Position numbers and translations under genes: made by a program
Assembly: GCA_965235415.1 (NCBI GenBank)
Contig: CBDDXD010000003.1
Coordinates: 62,001-126,000 of the forward strand
Direction: 5' to 3'
Source: Fontibacterium subtropicum
GTDB lineage: Bacteria; Pseudomonadota; Alphaproteobacteria; Pelagibacterales; Pelagibacteraceae
Length of the DNA: 64,000 bases
Shown here: positions 52,101 to 60,049 of the stretch, piece by piece
Layout of the letters: each line of letters starts with the position of its first letter
Numbering within the stretch: the first letter of the stretch is position 1
Notes under the pieces: model-generated
Told to the model about the DNA's origin: nothing
Seen by the model: the letters and a program-made list of their open reading frames with translations, nothing else
Databases searched by the model: none

Positions 52101-52496
52101 ATGAAAATTACAGATCCAATTGGTGATATGATTACAAGAATAAGAAATGGACAAATGCGTGGTTTAAAAAAAGTTTCAGTTCCAGGTTCAAAATTAAGAA
52201 AAGCAGTTTTAGATGTTCTGCAAAAAGAAGGATTTATTCAAGAATATACTGTTTCAAAAGATAAAAGTTTTGAAACAATAGAAATAAATTTAAAATATAT
52301 GTATGGGGATCCTGTTATTAAAGAGATTGAAAGAGTTTCAAGACCAGGAAGAAGAATTTATTCTAGATCAGAAAGTATCCAAAAAATTCAAAATGGATTA
52401 GGAATATCAATTATTTCCACTTCTAAAGGAATTTTTTCTGATAACGAAGCTCGAGAAAAAAAACTAGGTGGGGAGGTCCTTTGTAAGGTTTCTTAA
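52101..52496 (+). CDS. rpsH: 30S ribosomal protein S8
   Basis: S8 binds helix 21 of 16S rRNA. The protein has KITDPIGDMITRIRNGQMRG at the start and RPGRRIYSRSESI and ISTSKGIFSDNEAREKKLGG towards the C-terminus. The length of 131 is normal. It has a strong Shine-Dalgarno sequence. Confidence 0.98.
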   Translation: MKITDPIGDMITRIRNGQMRGLKKVSVPGSKLRKAVLDVLQKEGFIQEYTVSKDKSFETIEINLKYMYGDPVIKEIERVSRPGRRIYSRSESIQKIQNGLGISIISTSKGIFSDNEAREKKLGGEVLCKVS

Positions 52497-52499
52497 GAT

Positions 52500-53036
52500 A
52501 TGTCAAAAATTGGAAAAACACCTATAGCATTACCATCTGGAGTGACTGTAAAAGTTGAAAATAATAAAGTTATTATTCAAGGCGCTAAAAGTAAAAAAGA
52601 AATCGTTGTTGATCAAAGTATTTTAAAAGTTGTAGTCGCTGACAATAAAGTTTCTCTTGAACCAGTTGATAAAAAAAATGCAAACAAACTTACATGGGGT
52701 TTGCATAGAAGTTTAATTAATAATGGTATTATTGGTGTTTCAAAAGGATTTGAAAAGGATTTAAAATTAACAGGTGTTGGTTTTAGAGCCACATTACAGG
52801 GTAAAAAGATTATTTTTCAATTAGGATTTAGTCATGATGTTCATTATGATATTCCTGACGGTATTGAAGTAGCGATAGATAAACAAACATCAATAAAAAT
52901 TAAGGGAATTGATAAAGAATTAGTTGGAAAAGTATGCGCTGATATTAAGTTTTTAAAACCAGTTGAACCCTATAAAGGTAAAGGAATAACTTCCTCTGAT
53001 CAATTTGTTTTGAGAAAAGAAGGTAAAAAGAAATAA
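52500..53036 (+). CDS. rplF: 50S ribosomal protein L6
   Basis: L6 lies near the sarcin-ricin loop. It begins MSKIGKTPIALPSGVTVKVE, has two repeats of the L6 fold, and ends in the signature PVEPYKGKGI (about residues 157-166). The length of 178 is normal. Confidence 0.98.
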   Translation: MSKIGKTPIALPSGVTVKVENNKVIIQGAKSKKEIVVDQSILKVVVADNKVSLEPVDKKNANKLTWGLHRSLINNGIIGVSKGFEKDLKLTGVGFRATLQGKKIIFQLGFSHDVHYDIPDGIEVAIDKQTSIKIKGIDKELVGKVCADIKFLKPVEPYKGKGITSSDQFVLRKEGKKK

Positions 53037-53041
53037 ATAAT

Positions 53042-53380
53042 ATGGCTAACGATATTAAAAGACAGAGTAGAATGAGAAAGAAAATGAAAAAATACAATCC
53101 AACAGGATTGCGTCTTACCGTTTTTAGATCTTTAAAAAATATTTATGCACAAGTTATTGATGATGCGAAAAATCAAACATTAGTTTCAGCATCATCAGTT
53201 GAAAAAGCTATTGATAAAAAGAAAAAAATGGAATTATCAGTTGAAGTTGGAAAATTAGTAGCAAAAAGAGCTTTGGAAAAAGGAATTAAAGAAGTTTATT
53301 TTGATAGAGGCAGATATAAATATCACGGACGAATTAAAGCAGTAGCAGACTCTGCAAGAAAAGAAGGTTTAAAATTTTAA
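53042..53380 (+). CDS. rplR: 50S ribosomal protein L18
   Basis: L18 binds 5S rRNA. The 112-residue protein has RLTVFRSLKNIYAQVIDDAK and FDRGRYKYHGRIKAVADSAR. It lies between rplF and rpsE with gaps of 5 and 3 nt. Confidence 0.97.
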   Translation: MANDIKRQSRMRKKMKKYNPTGLRLTVFRSLKNIYAQVIDDAKNQTLVSASSVEKAIDKKKKMELSVEVGKLVAKRALEKGIKEVYFDRGRYKYHGRIKAVADSARKEGLKF

Positions 53381-53383
53381 TTT

Positions 53384-53881
53384 ATGAATACACAATCAGA
53401 ACTTAAAGAAAAGTTAGTTGCAATTAACCGAATTACTAAAGTCGTTAAAGGTGGAAGACGATTTGGATTTGCAGCACTAGTAGTAGTTGGAAATCAAAAA
53501 GGTTTAGTTGGTTATGGCCATGGTAAAGCTAAGCAGGTTCCTGATGCTATTAAAAAAGCATCAGAAGAAGCTAAAAGCTCATTAGTTAAAGTTCCATTAA
53601 GAGAAGGAAGAACAATACACCATGATACTTATGGAAAAAGTGGATCTGGAAAAGTAATTCTTAGAAGTGCACCTGCAGGAACAGGAATTATTGCTGGTGG
53701 ATCAATCCGCGCAATATGTGAGATGCTAGGTATGCAAGATATTGTTGCTAAATCAATTGGGTCATCAAATCCTTACAATGTTGTTAGGGCATGTATGTTA
53801 GCCTTATCAAAACAGAGATCGCCTAAGGACATATCTATACTTCGTGGTAAAAAAATTAGTGAAGTTGTAGCAAGAAGATAA
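53384..53881 (+). CDS. rpsE: 30S ribosomal protein S5
   Basis: S5 acts in accuracy and mRNA unwinding. The N-terminal double-stranded-RNA-binding fold has INRITKVVKGGRRFGFAALV, and the second domain has ILRSAPAGTGIIAGGSIRA (about residues 87-105). The length of 165 is normal. The next gene is rplO after 4 nt; the rpmD gene usually found here is absent. Confidence 0.98.
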   Translation: MNTQSELKEKLVAINRITKVVKGGRRFGFAALVVVGNQKGLVGYGHGKAKQVPDAIKKASEEAKSSLVKVPLREGRTIHHDTYGKSGSGKVILRSAPAGTGIIAGGSIRAICEMLGMQDIVAKSIGSSNPYNVVRACMLALSKQRSPKDISILRGKKISEVVARR

Positions 53882-53885
53882 TTTT

Positions 53886-54362
53886 ATGAAATTAAATACA
53901 TTAAACGTTTCTCTTTATAAAAAAGCAAAAAGATATGGAAGAGGAATAGGTTCTGGAAAAGGAAAGACTGCTGGACGAGGTGTTAAAGGCCAGAAAGCAA
54001 GATCCGGTGTAACTATTAAAAGTTTTGAAGGCGGTCAAATGCCTCTTTATAGAAGACTTCCTAAAAGAGGTTTTAACGCAATTATAAAAAAAAATTCTTA
54101 TGATCAAATGATTATAAACTTAAATGATATTCAGCATTTAATAGAGAAAAAGAAATTAGACACAACGACTAAAGTTACATTAGATAGTCTTAGAAAAGTT
54201 AAAAATATTAAAAATAATTTTAAGAAATTAAAAATTTTAGGTAATGGTGATATTAAATCAAAAATACAAATAGAGGCACATCAAATAAGCGCATCTGCTA
54301 AAAGTAAAATTGAAAAAGCGGGCGGTAGCGTTAATTTATTGAAACAAGCAGAGGCTAAATAG
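53886..54362 (+). CDS. rplO: 50S ribosomal protein L15
   Basis: L15 is a central 50S assembly protein. It begins MKLNTLNVSLYKKAKRYGRG, has the glycine-rich GSGKGKTAGRGVKGQKARSG (about residues 22-41), and ends in the L15 C-terminal domain with AHQISASAKSKIEKAGG. The length of 158 is normal. The secY gene follows after 5 nt. Confidence 0.97.
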   Translation: MKLNTLNVSLYKKAKRYGRGIGSGKGKTAGRGVKGQKARSGVTIKSFEGGQMPLYRRLPKRGFNAIIKKNSYDQMIINLNDIQHLIEKKKLDTTTKVTLDSLRKVKNIKNNFKKLKILGNGDIKSKIQIEAHQISASAKSKIEKAGGSVNLLKQAEAK

Positions 54363-54367
54363 TTTTT

Positions 54368-55678
54368 ATGTCTAGTTCTTTTGCTTCAGTTGACTCCTTA
54401 AAGTCAAACTCATCTTTAGACGATCTTAAGAAAAGAATTTTTTATACTTTATTTATATTAATTGTTTATAGATTTTGTACCTATGTTCCTTTACCAGGTA
54501 TTGATGCACAAGCACTAAAAGGATTGATCTCTAATAATCAAAGATCATTACTTGGGATGTTTAATCTATTTGCAGGTGGAGCAGTATCAAGAATGGCTAT
54601 TCTTGCACTAGGGATTATGCCTTACATTTCTTCATCAATTATTATCCAATTATTAACTGGTGTTACAGATTATTTTAAAAATTTAAAAAACTCTGGTGAA
54701 ATTGGTAGAAGAAAGATTACTCAATATACTAGATATGGCACAGTTATTTTAGCAATAGTTCAAGGATATGGAGTAGCAGTTAGTTTAGAAAATTCACAAG
54801 GAATTGTTTTAGAAGCTGGATTTTATTTTAGATTAGTAACTACAATTACATTATTAACAGGAACAATACTTTTAATGTGGCTTGGAGAACAAATTACAGC
54901 AAGAGGCATAGGCAATGGTATATCTTTAATTATTTTTGCAGGAATTGTTGCTGAAATTCCAGGAGCTTTAGCTTCCACTTTTGAACTTGGAAGAACAGGT
55001 GCTATTTCTGCAGGAGCAATTATAGTTATTATAGCCATTCTTATTGCAGCTATTTATTTTATTGTTTTTGTAGAGCGTGCTCAAAGGAAGATTTTAATTC
55101 ATTATCCTAAAAGACAAATAGGGAATAAATTATACGGAGGAGACGCTTCTCATCTTCCTTTAAAAGTTAATACTGCCGGTGTTATTCCAGCAATTTTTGC
55201 ATCTGCACTATTGATTTTACCGATTACCATTTCTAATTTTACATCTTCTTCAAATGAAATTGTTGTTGGAATTACCTCTATGCTTGGGCAAGGAAAGCCT
55301 TTGTATATGATTATATATGCTGCAGGAATAATATTTTTTTCATTTTTTTATACTTCGATAATTTTTAATCCAAAAGAAACAGCAGAAAATTTAAGAAAGT
55401 ATGGTGGATTTGTTCCCGGGATAAGACCTGGCGAACAAACTGAACAGTTTATAGACCAATTACTTTTAAAATTAACTGCAATTGGATCTTTGTATCTAGT
55501 AGTAATTTGTTTGTTACCAGAATTTATTATAGCAAATTATCCAATTCCTTTTTATTTAGGAGGCACTTCACTTCTTATTGTTTCTGTAGTTGCAATGGAT
55601 ACAGTTGCACAAGTACAAACCAGATTAATGAGTCAGCAATATGAAAGTTTAATTAAAAAAACAAAGTTTAATCGTTAA
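54368..55678 (+). CDS. secY: Preprotein translocase subunit SecY
   Basis: The channel subunit of the Sec translocon in the inner membrane. Ten hydrophobic helices are visible in 436 residues. Signatures are FRFCTYVPLPGID-type YRFCTYVPLPGIDAQAL (about residues 35-51) and ISSSIIIQLLTGV, and the cytosolic loop contains FVERAQRKILIHYPKRQIG. It overlaps adk by 1 nt. Confidence 0.98.
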   Translation: MSSSFASVDSLKSNSSLDDLKKRIFYTLFILIVYRFCTYVPLPGIDAQALKGLISNNQRSLLGMFNLFAGGAVSRMAILALGIMPYISSSIIIQLLTGVTDYFKNLKNSGEIGRRKITQYTRYGTVILAIVQGYGVAVSLENSQGIVLEAGFYFRLVTTITLLTGTILLMWLGEQITARGIGNGISLIIFAGIVAEIPGALASTFELGRTGAISAGAIIVIIAILIAAIYFIVFVERAQRKILIHYPKRQIGNKLYGGDASHLPLKVNTAGVIPAIFASALLILPITISNFTSSSNEIVVGITSMLGQGKPLYMIIYAAGIIFFSFFYTSIIFNPKETAENLRKYGGFVPGIRPGEQTEQFIDQLLLKLTAIGSLYLVVICLLPEFIIANYPIPFYLGGTSLLIVSVVAMDTVAQVQTRLMSQQYESLIKKTKFNR

Positions 55679-56331
55679 TGAATCTTGTAATTTTTGGTCC
55701 ACCAGGAGCTGGAAAAGGAACACAATCAGCAAAACTAGTTAAAGAATTTAATTTATTTCAACTTTCTACTGGTGATTTACTAAGAGAAGAAGTTAGTAAA
55801 AAAAATGATTTTGGAAATAAAATTGAGGAAATTATGAAATCCGGAGGCCTTGTTTCTGATGAAATTATTAATAATTTAATTGAAAATAAAATTTCTAATC
55901 CAGAATACAAAAATCGTATCATTTTTGATGGTTTTCCAAGAAATCTTGATCAAGCAAAAAGCTTAGATAATCTATTAAAAAAATATAATCAACAAATTAG
56001 TCTAGCTCTTAATTTAAAAGTGGATAATCAAATCTTAGTAAAAAGAATTACCGGTAGAGTTACATGCTCTGTATGTAATAAAACATTTAATATTTTTTTT
56101 GATCCACCAAAAACATGTGACTTAAAAGATTGTGGGCAAAGAAAACTTATTACAAGATCCGATGACAATGAAGATACAATTGTAAAAAGATTAAAAACTT
56201 ATGATGAAAAAACTTTTCCAGTCTTAGATTACTACTTAAAAAAAGGGATAATGAAAAATATAGACGGAATGCAGGATATTAATGCAATAAGTGATCAATT
56301 ATTTACAATAATCGGTGCCGTACGCAGTTGA
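55678..56331 (+). CDS. adk: Adenylate kinase, with Cys4 LID
   Basis: Adk converts AMP and ATP to two ADP. The P-loop is IFGPPGAGKGTQS (residues 5-17), and FDGFPRNLDQAK is the AMP-site region. The LID (about residues 124-160) has four cysteines in a C-x2-C-x13-C-x4-C pattern (CSVC and CDLKDC), as in zinc-bearing LIDs, although the last pair is wider spaced than the usual C-x2-C. The length of 217 is normal. The TGA stop overlaps the -35 box of the next promoter. Confidence 0.97.
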   Translation: MNLVIFGPPGAGKGTQSAKLVKEFNLFQLSTGDLLREEVSKKNDFGNKIEEIMKSGGLVSDEIINNLIENKISNPEYKNRIIFDGFPRNLDQAKSLDNLLKKYNQQISLALNLKVDNQILVKRITGRVTCSVCNKTFNIFFDPPKTCDLKDCGQRKLITRSDDNEDTIVKRLKTYDEKTFPVLDYYLKKGIMKNIDGMQDINAISDQLFTIIGAVRS

Positions 56332-56355
56332 CTTTGATTGCTTGATTCATATAAT
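56328..56355 (+). promoter_or_regulatory. Promoter of rpsM-rpsK-rpoA-rplQ
   Basis: TTGACT at 56328-56333 overlaps the adk stop codon, and a perfect TATAAT lies at 56350-56355, 16 nt apart. The leader to rpsM (56387) would be about 25 nt, too short for the S4-binding pseudoknot of the E. coli alpha operon. Confidence 0.7.
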
Positions 56356-56386
56356 CGCATTTTTTCAAAAATTAAATTTTTAATTT

Positions 56387-56767
56387 ATGGCTCGTATAGC
56401 TGGAGTAAATATTCCTCAAAATAAAGTTGTCAAAACAGCTCTAACTTATATTCATGGTATTGGAGACAAAACTGCTAATGATATTTGTAATGAATTAAAA
56501 ATTGATAAACACAAAAGAACTAATGCTCTTACTGATGATGAGGTATTAAAGATAAGGGAATTTATTGATAGCAAATATTCAGTTGAAGGAGATCTTAGAA
56601 GAAACGTATCCTTAGATATTAAAAGACTTAAAGATTTGGGAACTTATAGAGGATCTAGACACAGAAAAAGATTACCAGTTAGAGGTCAAAGAACACATTC
56701 TAATGCAAGAACAAGAAAAGGTAAGGCTATTGCGATTGCAGGAAAAAAATTAACTAGTATGAAATAA
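56387..56767 (+). CDS. rpsM: 30S ribosomal protein S13
   Basis: S13 bridges the subunits and contacts P-site tRNA. It begins MARIAGVNIPQNKVVKTALT and has GTYRGSRHRKRLPVRGQRTH (about residues 88-107) and the basic C-terminal tail. The length of 126 is normal. It is first in the alpha operon. Confidence 0.98.
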   Translation: MARIAGVNIPQNKVVKTALTYIHGIGDKTANDICNELKIDKHKRTNALTDDEVLKIREFIDSKYSVEGDLRRNVSLDIKRLKDLGTYRGSRHRKRLPVRGQRTHSNARTRKGKAIAIAGKKLTSMK

Positions 56768-56771
56768 TTTA

Positions 56772-57248
56772 ATGGCTGAAGATAAAAATATCAAAGATAA
56801 AAAAACAAAATTAGATGGGGCTGCAGCATCAAGTAAAGATGCTAAACAAGAAACTAGTGGAATTAAAAAGAAATTAAAAGTTAAAAAAAAAGAAAAGAAA
56901 AATGTAATAAATGGAAATGTTTACGTAAACGCAACTTTTAATAATACAATCGTTACGATTACAGATAAACAAGGAAATGTAATTTCATGGTCATCCGCAG
57001 GATCAAAAGGATTTAAAGGATCAAGAAAATCAACGCCGTACGCAGCTCAAGTAGCAGCTGATGATGCTGCAGGAAAAGCTTTAGAACATGGATTAAAAAA
57101 TATTACAGTTGAAGTTAAAGGACCTGGTTCAGGTCGCGAAACTGCTCTTAGAGCATTACAGGCTAGAGGTTTTAAAATTACCTCTATTAAAGATATGAGT
57201 CCGATGCCACACAATGGTTGTAGGCCTCCAAAGAAAAGACGTGTCTAA
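56772..57248 (+). CDS. rpsK: 30S ribosomal protein S11 with long N-terminal extension
   Basis: S11 forms part of the platform near the E site. The conserved core starts about residue 50 with VYVNATFNNTIVTITDKQGN and includes GSGRETALRALQARGFKI and MPHNGCRPPKKRRV at the end. The first 48 or so residues are Lys/Asp/Glu/Ala-rich, about 28 longer than in E. coli. An internal start that would remove this is not obvious. The length is 158. Confidence 0.96.
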   Translation: MAEDKNIKDKKTKLDGAAASSKDAKQETSGIKKKLKVKKKEKKNVINGNVYVNATFNNTIVTITDKQGNVISWSSAGSKGFKGSRKSTPYAAQVAADDAAGKALEHGLKNITVEVKGPGSGRETALRALQARGFKITSIKDMSPMPHNGCRPPKKRRV

Positions 57249-57260
57249 TAACAACAAAAC

Positions 57261-57266
57261 AGGAGA
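57261..57266 (+). promoter_or_regulatory. Ribosome binding site supporting a TTG start of rpoA
   Basis: AGGAGA lies 6 nt before TTG at 57273. This spacing, and the absence of an ATG at the family start, decide the TTG as the initiation codon. Confidence 0.75.
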
Positions 57267-57272
57267 AATAAC

Positions 57273-58286
57273 TTGATAGATAAAAATTGGAAAGAACTTA
57301 TAAAACCATCAAAATTAAATATTACGCAAAGCGATGATAAAAAACATGCAAAAATTATCGCTGAACCTTTAGAAAAAGGTTACGCATTAACTTTAGGGAA
57401 CGCATTAAGAAGAGTTTTATTGTCATCAGTTCAAGGAACAGCTGTTACAGCCATTCAAATTGATGGAGTATTGCACGAATTCTCATCAATTGATGGTGTT
57501 AGAGAAGATGTTACTGATATTGTTCTTAACGTTAAAGCGTTAGCTTTAAATTTAAAAACTACCGGACCAAAAAAATTAATTTTAGATGCAAAAGGACCAG
57601 GCGAGATTAAAGCAAAAATGATATCTCCAAACGCAGATATTGAAATTTTAAATCCTGATTTAGTAATTTGTAACTTAGATGAAAAAACTAAATTTCATAT
57701 GGAATTAACTGTAAATACTGGAAAAGGTTATGTTCCAGCAGATAGAAATAAAGCTAGCAATTCTCCATTAGGATTAATAGCAATTGATGCGGTTTTTAGC
57801 CCAGTTAAGAGAGTTTCTTATAACGTATCCAACGCTAGAGAAGGTTTAACTTTAGATTACGACAAATTAACAATGGAAGTTGAAACAAATGGTTCTGTAA
57901 CAGCTGAAGATGCAGTTGCTTTTGCTGCAAGAATTTTGCAAGATCAATTAGCAATGTTTGTAAACTTCGATGAACCTGTTGCAACAATTCAAGAGAAAAA
58001 ACCATCAGAACCTGAGTTTAATAGAAACTTACTTAGAAGAGTTGATGAACTAGAGCTATCCGTAAGATCAATGAATTGTCTGAAAAATGATAATATTATT
58101 TATATTGGAGATTTAGTTCAAAAGAGCGAAAGTGAAATGCTAAGAACTCCTAACTTTGGAAGAAAATCTTTAAATGAAATTAAAGAAGTTCTTACAACAA
58201 TGTCATTATACCTTGGTATGGAAGTTCCAAATTGGCCACCAGAAAATATTGCTGAACTTTCTAAAAAATTAGAGGACAACTATTAA
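57273..58286 (+). CDS. rpoA: RNA polymerase subunit alpha
   Basis: The 337-residue alpha subunit. The N-terminal assembly domain has EPLEKGYALTLGNALRRVLL (about residues 31-50) and DGVREDVTDIVLN. The C-terminal domain has the helix-hairpin-helix segment LELSVRSMNCLKNDNIIYIG and NFGRKSLNEIKEVL, which bind UP elements and activators. The start is TTG with a good Shine-Dalgarno sequence, which is unusual for such a highly expressed gene. Confidence 0.97.
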   Translation: MIDKNWKELIKPSKLNITQSDDKKHAKIIAEPLEKGYALTLGNALRRVLLSSVQGTAVTAIQIDGVLHEFSSIDGVREDVTDIVLNVKALALNLKTTGPKKLILDAKGPGEIKAKMISPNADIEILNPDLVICNLDEKTKFHMELTVNTGKGYVPADRNKASNSPLGLIAIDAVFSPVKRVSYNVSNAREGLTLDYDKLTMEVETNGSVTAEDAVAFAARILQDQLAMFVNFDEPVATIQEKKPSEPEFNRNLLRRVDELELSVRSMNCLKNDNIIYIGDLVQKSESEMLRTPNFGRKSLNEIKEVLTTMSLYLGMEVPNWPPENIAELSKKLEDNY

Positions 58287-58291
58287 TAATA

Positions 58292-58732
58292 ATGAGACAC
58301 AAAATTGCTCATAGAAAATTAAACAGAACCTCAGAGCATCGTAAAGCTTTGTTTAAAAATATGCTTAATTCTTTAATTAAGCATGAGCAAATTAAAACAA
58401 CTTTACCTAAAGCAAAAGAATTAAAGCCATTAATTGATAAAGTAATAACTATAGGTAAAAAAAAAGACCTATCAGCTAGAAGATCCTTAATTTCAAAACT
58501 ACAAGACGAAAATTCTGCAGATAAATTAATTACAGTTTTATCAAAAAGATATGAAAATAGAAAAGGTGGTTATTCTAGAATTATAAGAACTAGAAACAGA
58601 TTTGGGGATAATTCAACAATGGCATATATTGAATTAGTAGATAAGGATTTTAATGCCAAAGGACAAGATTCAGGTCCAGTTCAAAAAAAACCTGAACAAC
58701 CGAAGGAAGAAGCTCAACAGTTAAGTAAGTAA
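58292..58732 (+). CDS. rplQ: 50S ribosomal protein L17
   Basis: L17 lies near the tunnel exit. It begins MRHKIAHRKLNRTSEHRKAL and has the IKTTLPKAKELKPLIDKVIT signature. The core ends near residue 120, and a Gln/Lys/Glu/Pro-rich tail extends it to 146. It is last in the alpha operon; crcB follows after 7 nt. Confidence 0.97.
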   Translation: MRHKIAHRKLNRTSEHRKALFKNMLNSLIKHEQIKTTLPKAKELKPLIDKVITIGKKKDLSARRSLISKLQDENSADKLITVLSKRYENRKGGYSRIIRTRNRFGDNSTMAYIELVDKDFNAKGQDSGPVQKKPEQPKEEAQQLSK

Positions 58733-58739
58733 ACAATTA

Positions 58740-59120
58740 ATGAAGTCTTATTTGTTAATTGCTTTATTTGGTGCCTTTGGAACCTTAGCAAGATTTTCTG
58801 TTATACAAATTACTCCAAAAATTTTTCAAACTATCTTTCCAGTTGGAACTCTCACAGTCAATTTATTAGGTTGTTTTTTAATTGGTTTGGTCTCCGGAAT
58901 ATTAGATACAAAGTTTTTAACAATTGATGAGAACTTTAAAAATTATATTACTATTGGATTTTTAGGAGGCTTCACAACATTTTCATCTTTTTCTCAAGAC
59001 TTTTTTAATCTTATTAATAGTTCGAATTATTTATTTGCTTTTAGTTATATTTTTATTTCAGTTTTTTTTGGATTAATGATGTTTTATTTAGGAGATAAGT
59101 TTATTCATATCATTTCATAA
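58740..59120 (+). CDS. crcB: Fluoride efflux channel CrcB/Fluc
   Basis: A 126-residue, four-helix membrane protein that exports fluoride as a dual-topology dimer. Family signatures are FGAFGTLARFSVIQ (about residues 10-23), NLLGCFLIGLVSGI (about 41-54) and GFLGGFTTFSSFSQDF (about 73-88), the last carrying the TTFSTF-type fluoride path. No fluoride riboswitch is visible; the gene lies 7 nt after rplQ. The stop overlaps the next start by 1 nt. Confidence 0.95.
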   Translation: MKSYLLIALFGAFGTLARFSVIQITPKIFQTIFPVGTLTVNLLGCFLIGLVSGILDTKFLTIDENFKNYITIGFLGGFTTFSSFSQDFFNLINSSNYLFAFSYIFISVFFGLMMFYLGDKFIHIIS

Positions 59121-60049
59121 TGGAACCTAGACATATTTTTAAAATTGAAGAAGATTTTGAAAATATTCGTATCGACAAGTGGTTTAAAAAAAAAGTAAAA
59201 CTATTACCCCAGTCACTTATTGAAAGAATTTTAAGGAAGGGCAAAATACTTGTTAATAATAAAAAGATTAAAAGTTCTTATAAAATACAGATAAATGATG
59301 AAATTAAAATATATGCAGATATTAATAATGATGAAAAAATAATTAAAAAAAAATTTTCATATCTACCTTCAAAAAAAGACTATGAAATAATTGAAAGTAA
59401 TATTATTTTTGAAAATGACCATTATATAATCTTAAACAAACCTTCTAATTTAGCTGTACAATCAGGCACAAAAACAGGAAAAAATATTTTTGATATATTA
59501 AAGAATTATTCAGACACGAAATATTCAACTCCTTATTTGGTTCATAGATTGGATGCCGAAACAACTGGTATTTTAATTATAAGCAAGACTCATAAAAGTG
59601 CTAAATTTTTTTCAGAATCTTTTAAAGATCAGACCATTAAAAAAAGTTATTTAGCTATAGTAGAAGGGGTTCTAAATAATAAGAGTGGTACATTAAAAAA
59701 TGAACTCAACTATGTTGAAAATAATAAAGAAAAAAAATATTTATCTATAACTAATTTTAAAGTCATTTCTGAGACAAAAGATTATTCTTTATTATTTCTA
59801 AATCCCGAAACAGGAAGAAAACATCAATTAAGAAGACAATTAAGTTTTATTAAACATCCTATCCTTGGAGAAAAAAAATATACAAATAAGGGCTTAAATA
59901 AATCTAAAGAGCTGAATTTAATGCTTCATGCATATAAAGTTGAGTTTTTAATAAATAGTAAAAAAATTATACATATAGCTGAGCCATCTTTGTATTTTAA
60001 AAATTTTTGTAAAGATAATAAATTAACTTACGAATTAAATAATTTATAA
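59120..60049 (+). CDS. RluC/RluD-family 23S rRNA pseudouridine synthase
   Basis: The N-terminal S4 domain (about residues 12-70) has RIDKWFKKKVKLLPQSLIER. The RluA-type catalytic domain has ILNKPSNLAVQSGT and the HRLDAETTGILIIS motif with the catalytic aspartate near residue 147, plus NPETGRKHQLRRQL. RluC is favoured by position next to crcB in alphaproteobacteria, but RluD cannot be excluded. The length is 309. Its 3' end overlaps the convergent lipB by 22 nt. Confidence 0.9.
   Translation: MEPRHIFKIEEDFENIRIDKWFKKKVKLLPQSLIERILRKGKILVNNKKIKSSYKIQINDEIKIYADINNDEKIIKKKFSYLPSKKDYEIIESNIIFENDHYIILNKPSNLAVQSGTKTGKNIFDILKNYSDTKYSTPYLVHRLDAETTGILIISKTHKSAKFFSESFKDQTIKKSYLAIVEGVLNNKSGTLKNELNYVENNKEKKYLSITNFKVISETKDYSLLFLNPETGRKHQLRRQLSFIKHPILGEKKYTNKGLNKSKELNLMLHAYKVEFLINSKKIIHIAEPSLYFKNFCKDNKLTYELNNL

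Noticed and set aside
58733..58739. Fluoride riboswitch before crcB
   Set aside because: crcB starts 7 nt after rplQ, so there is no room for the aptamer.
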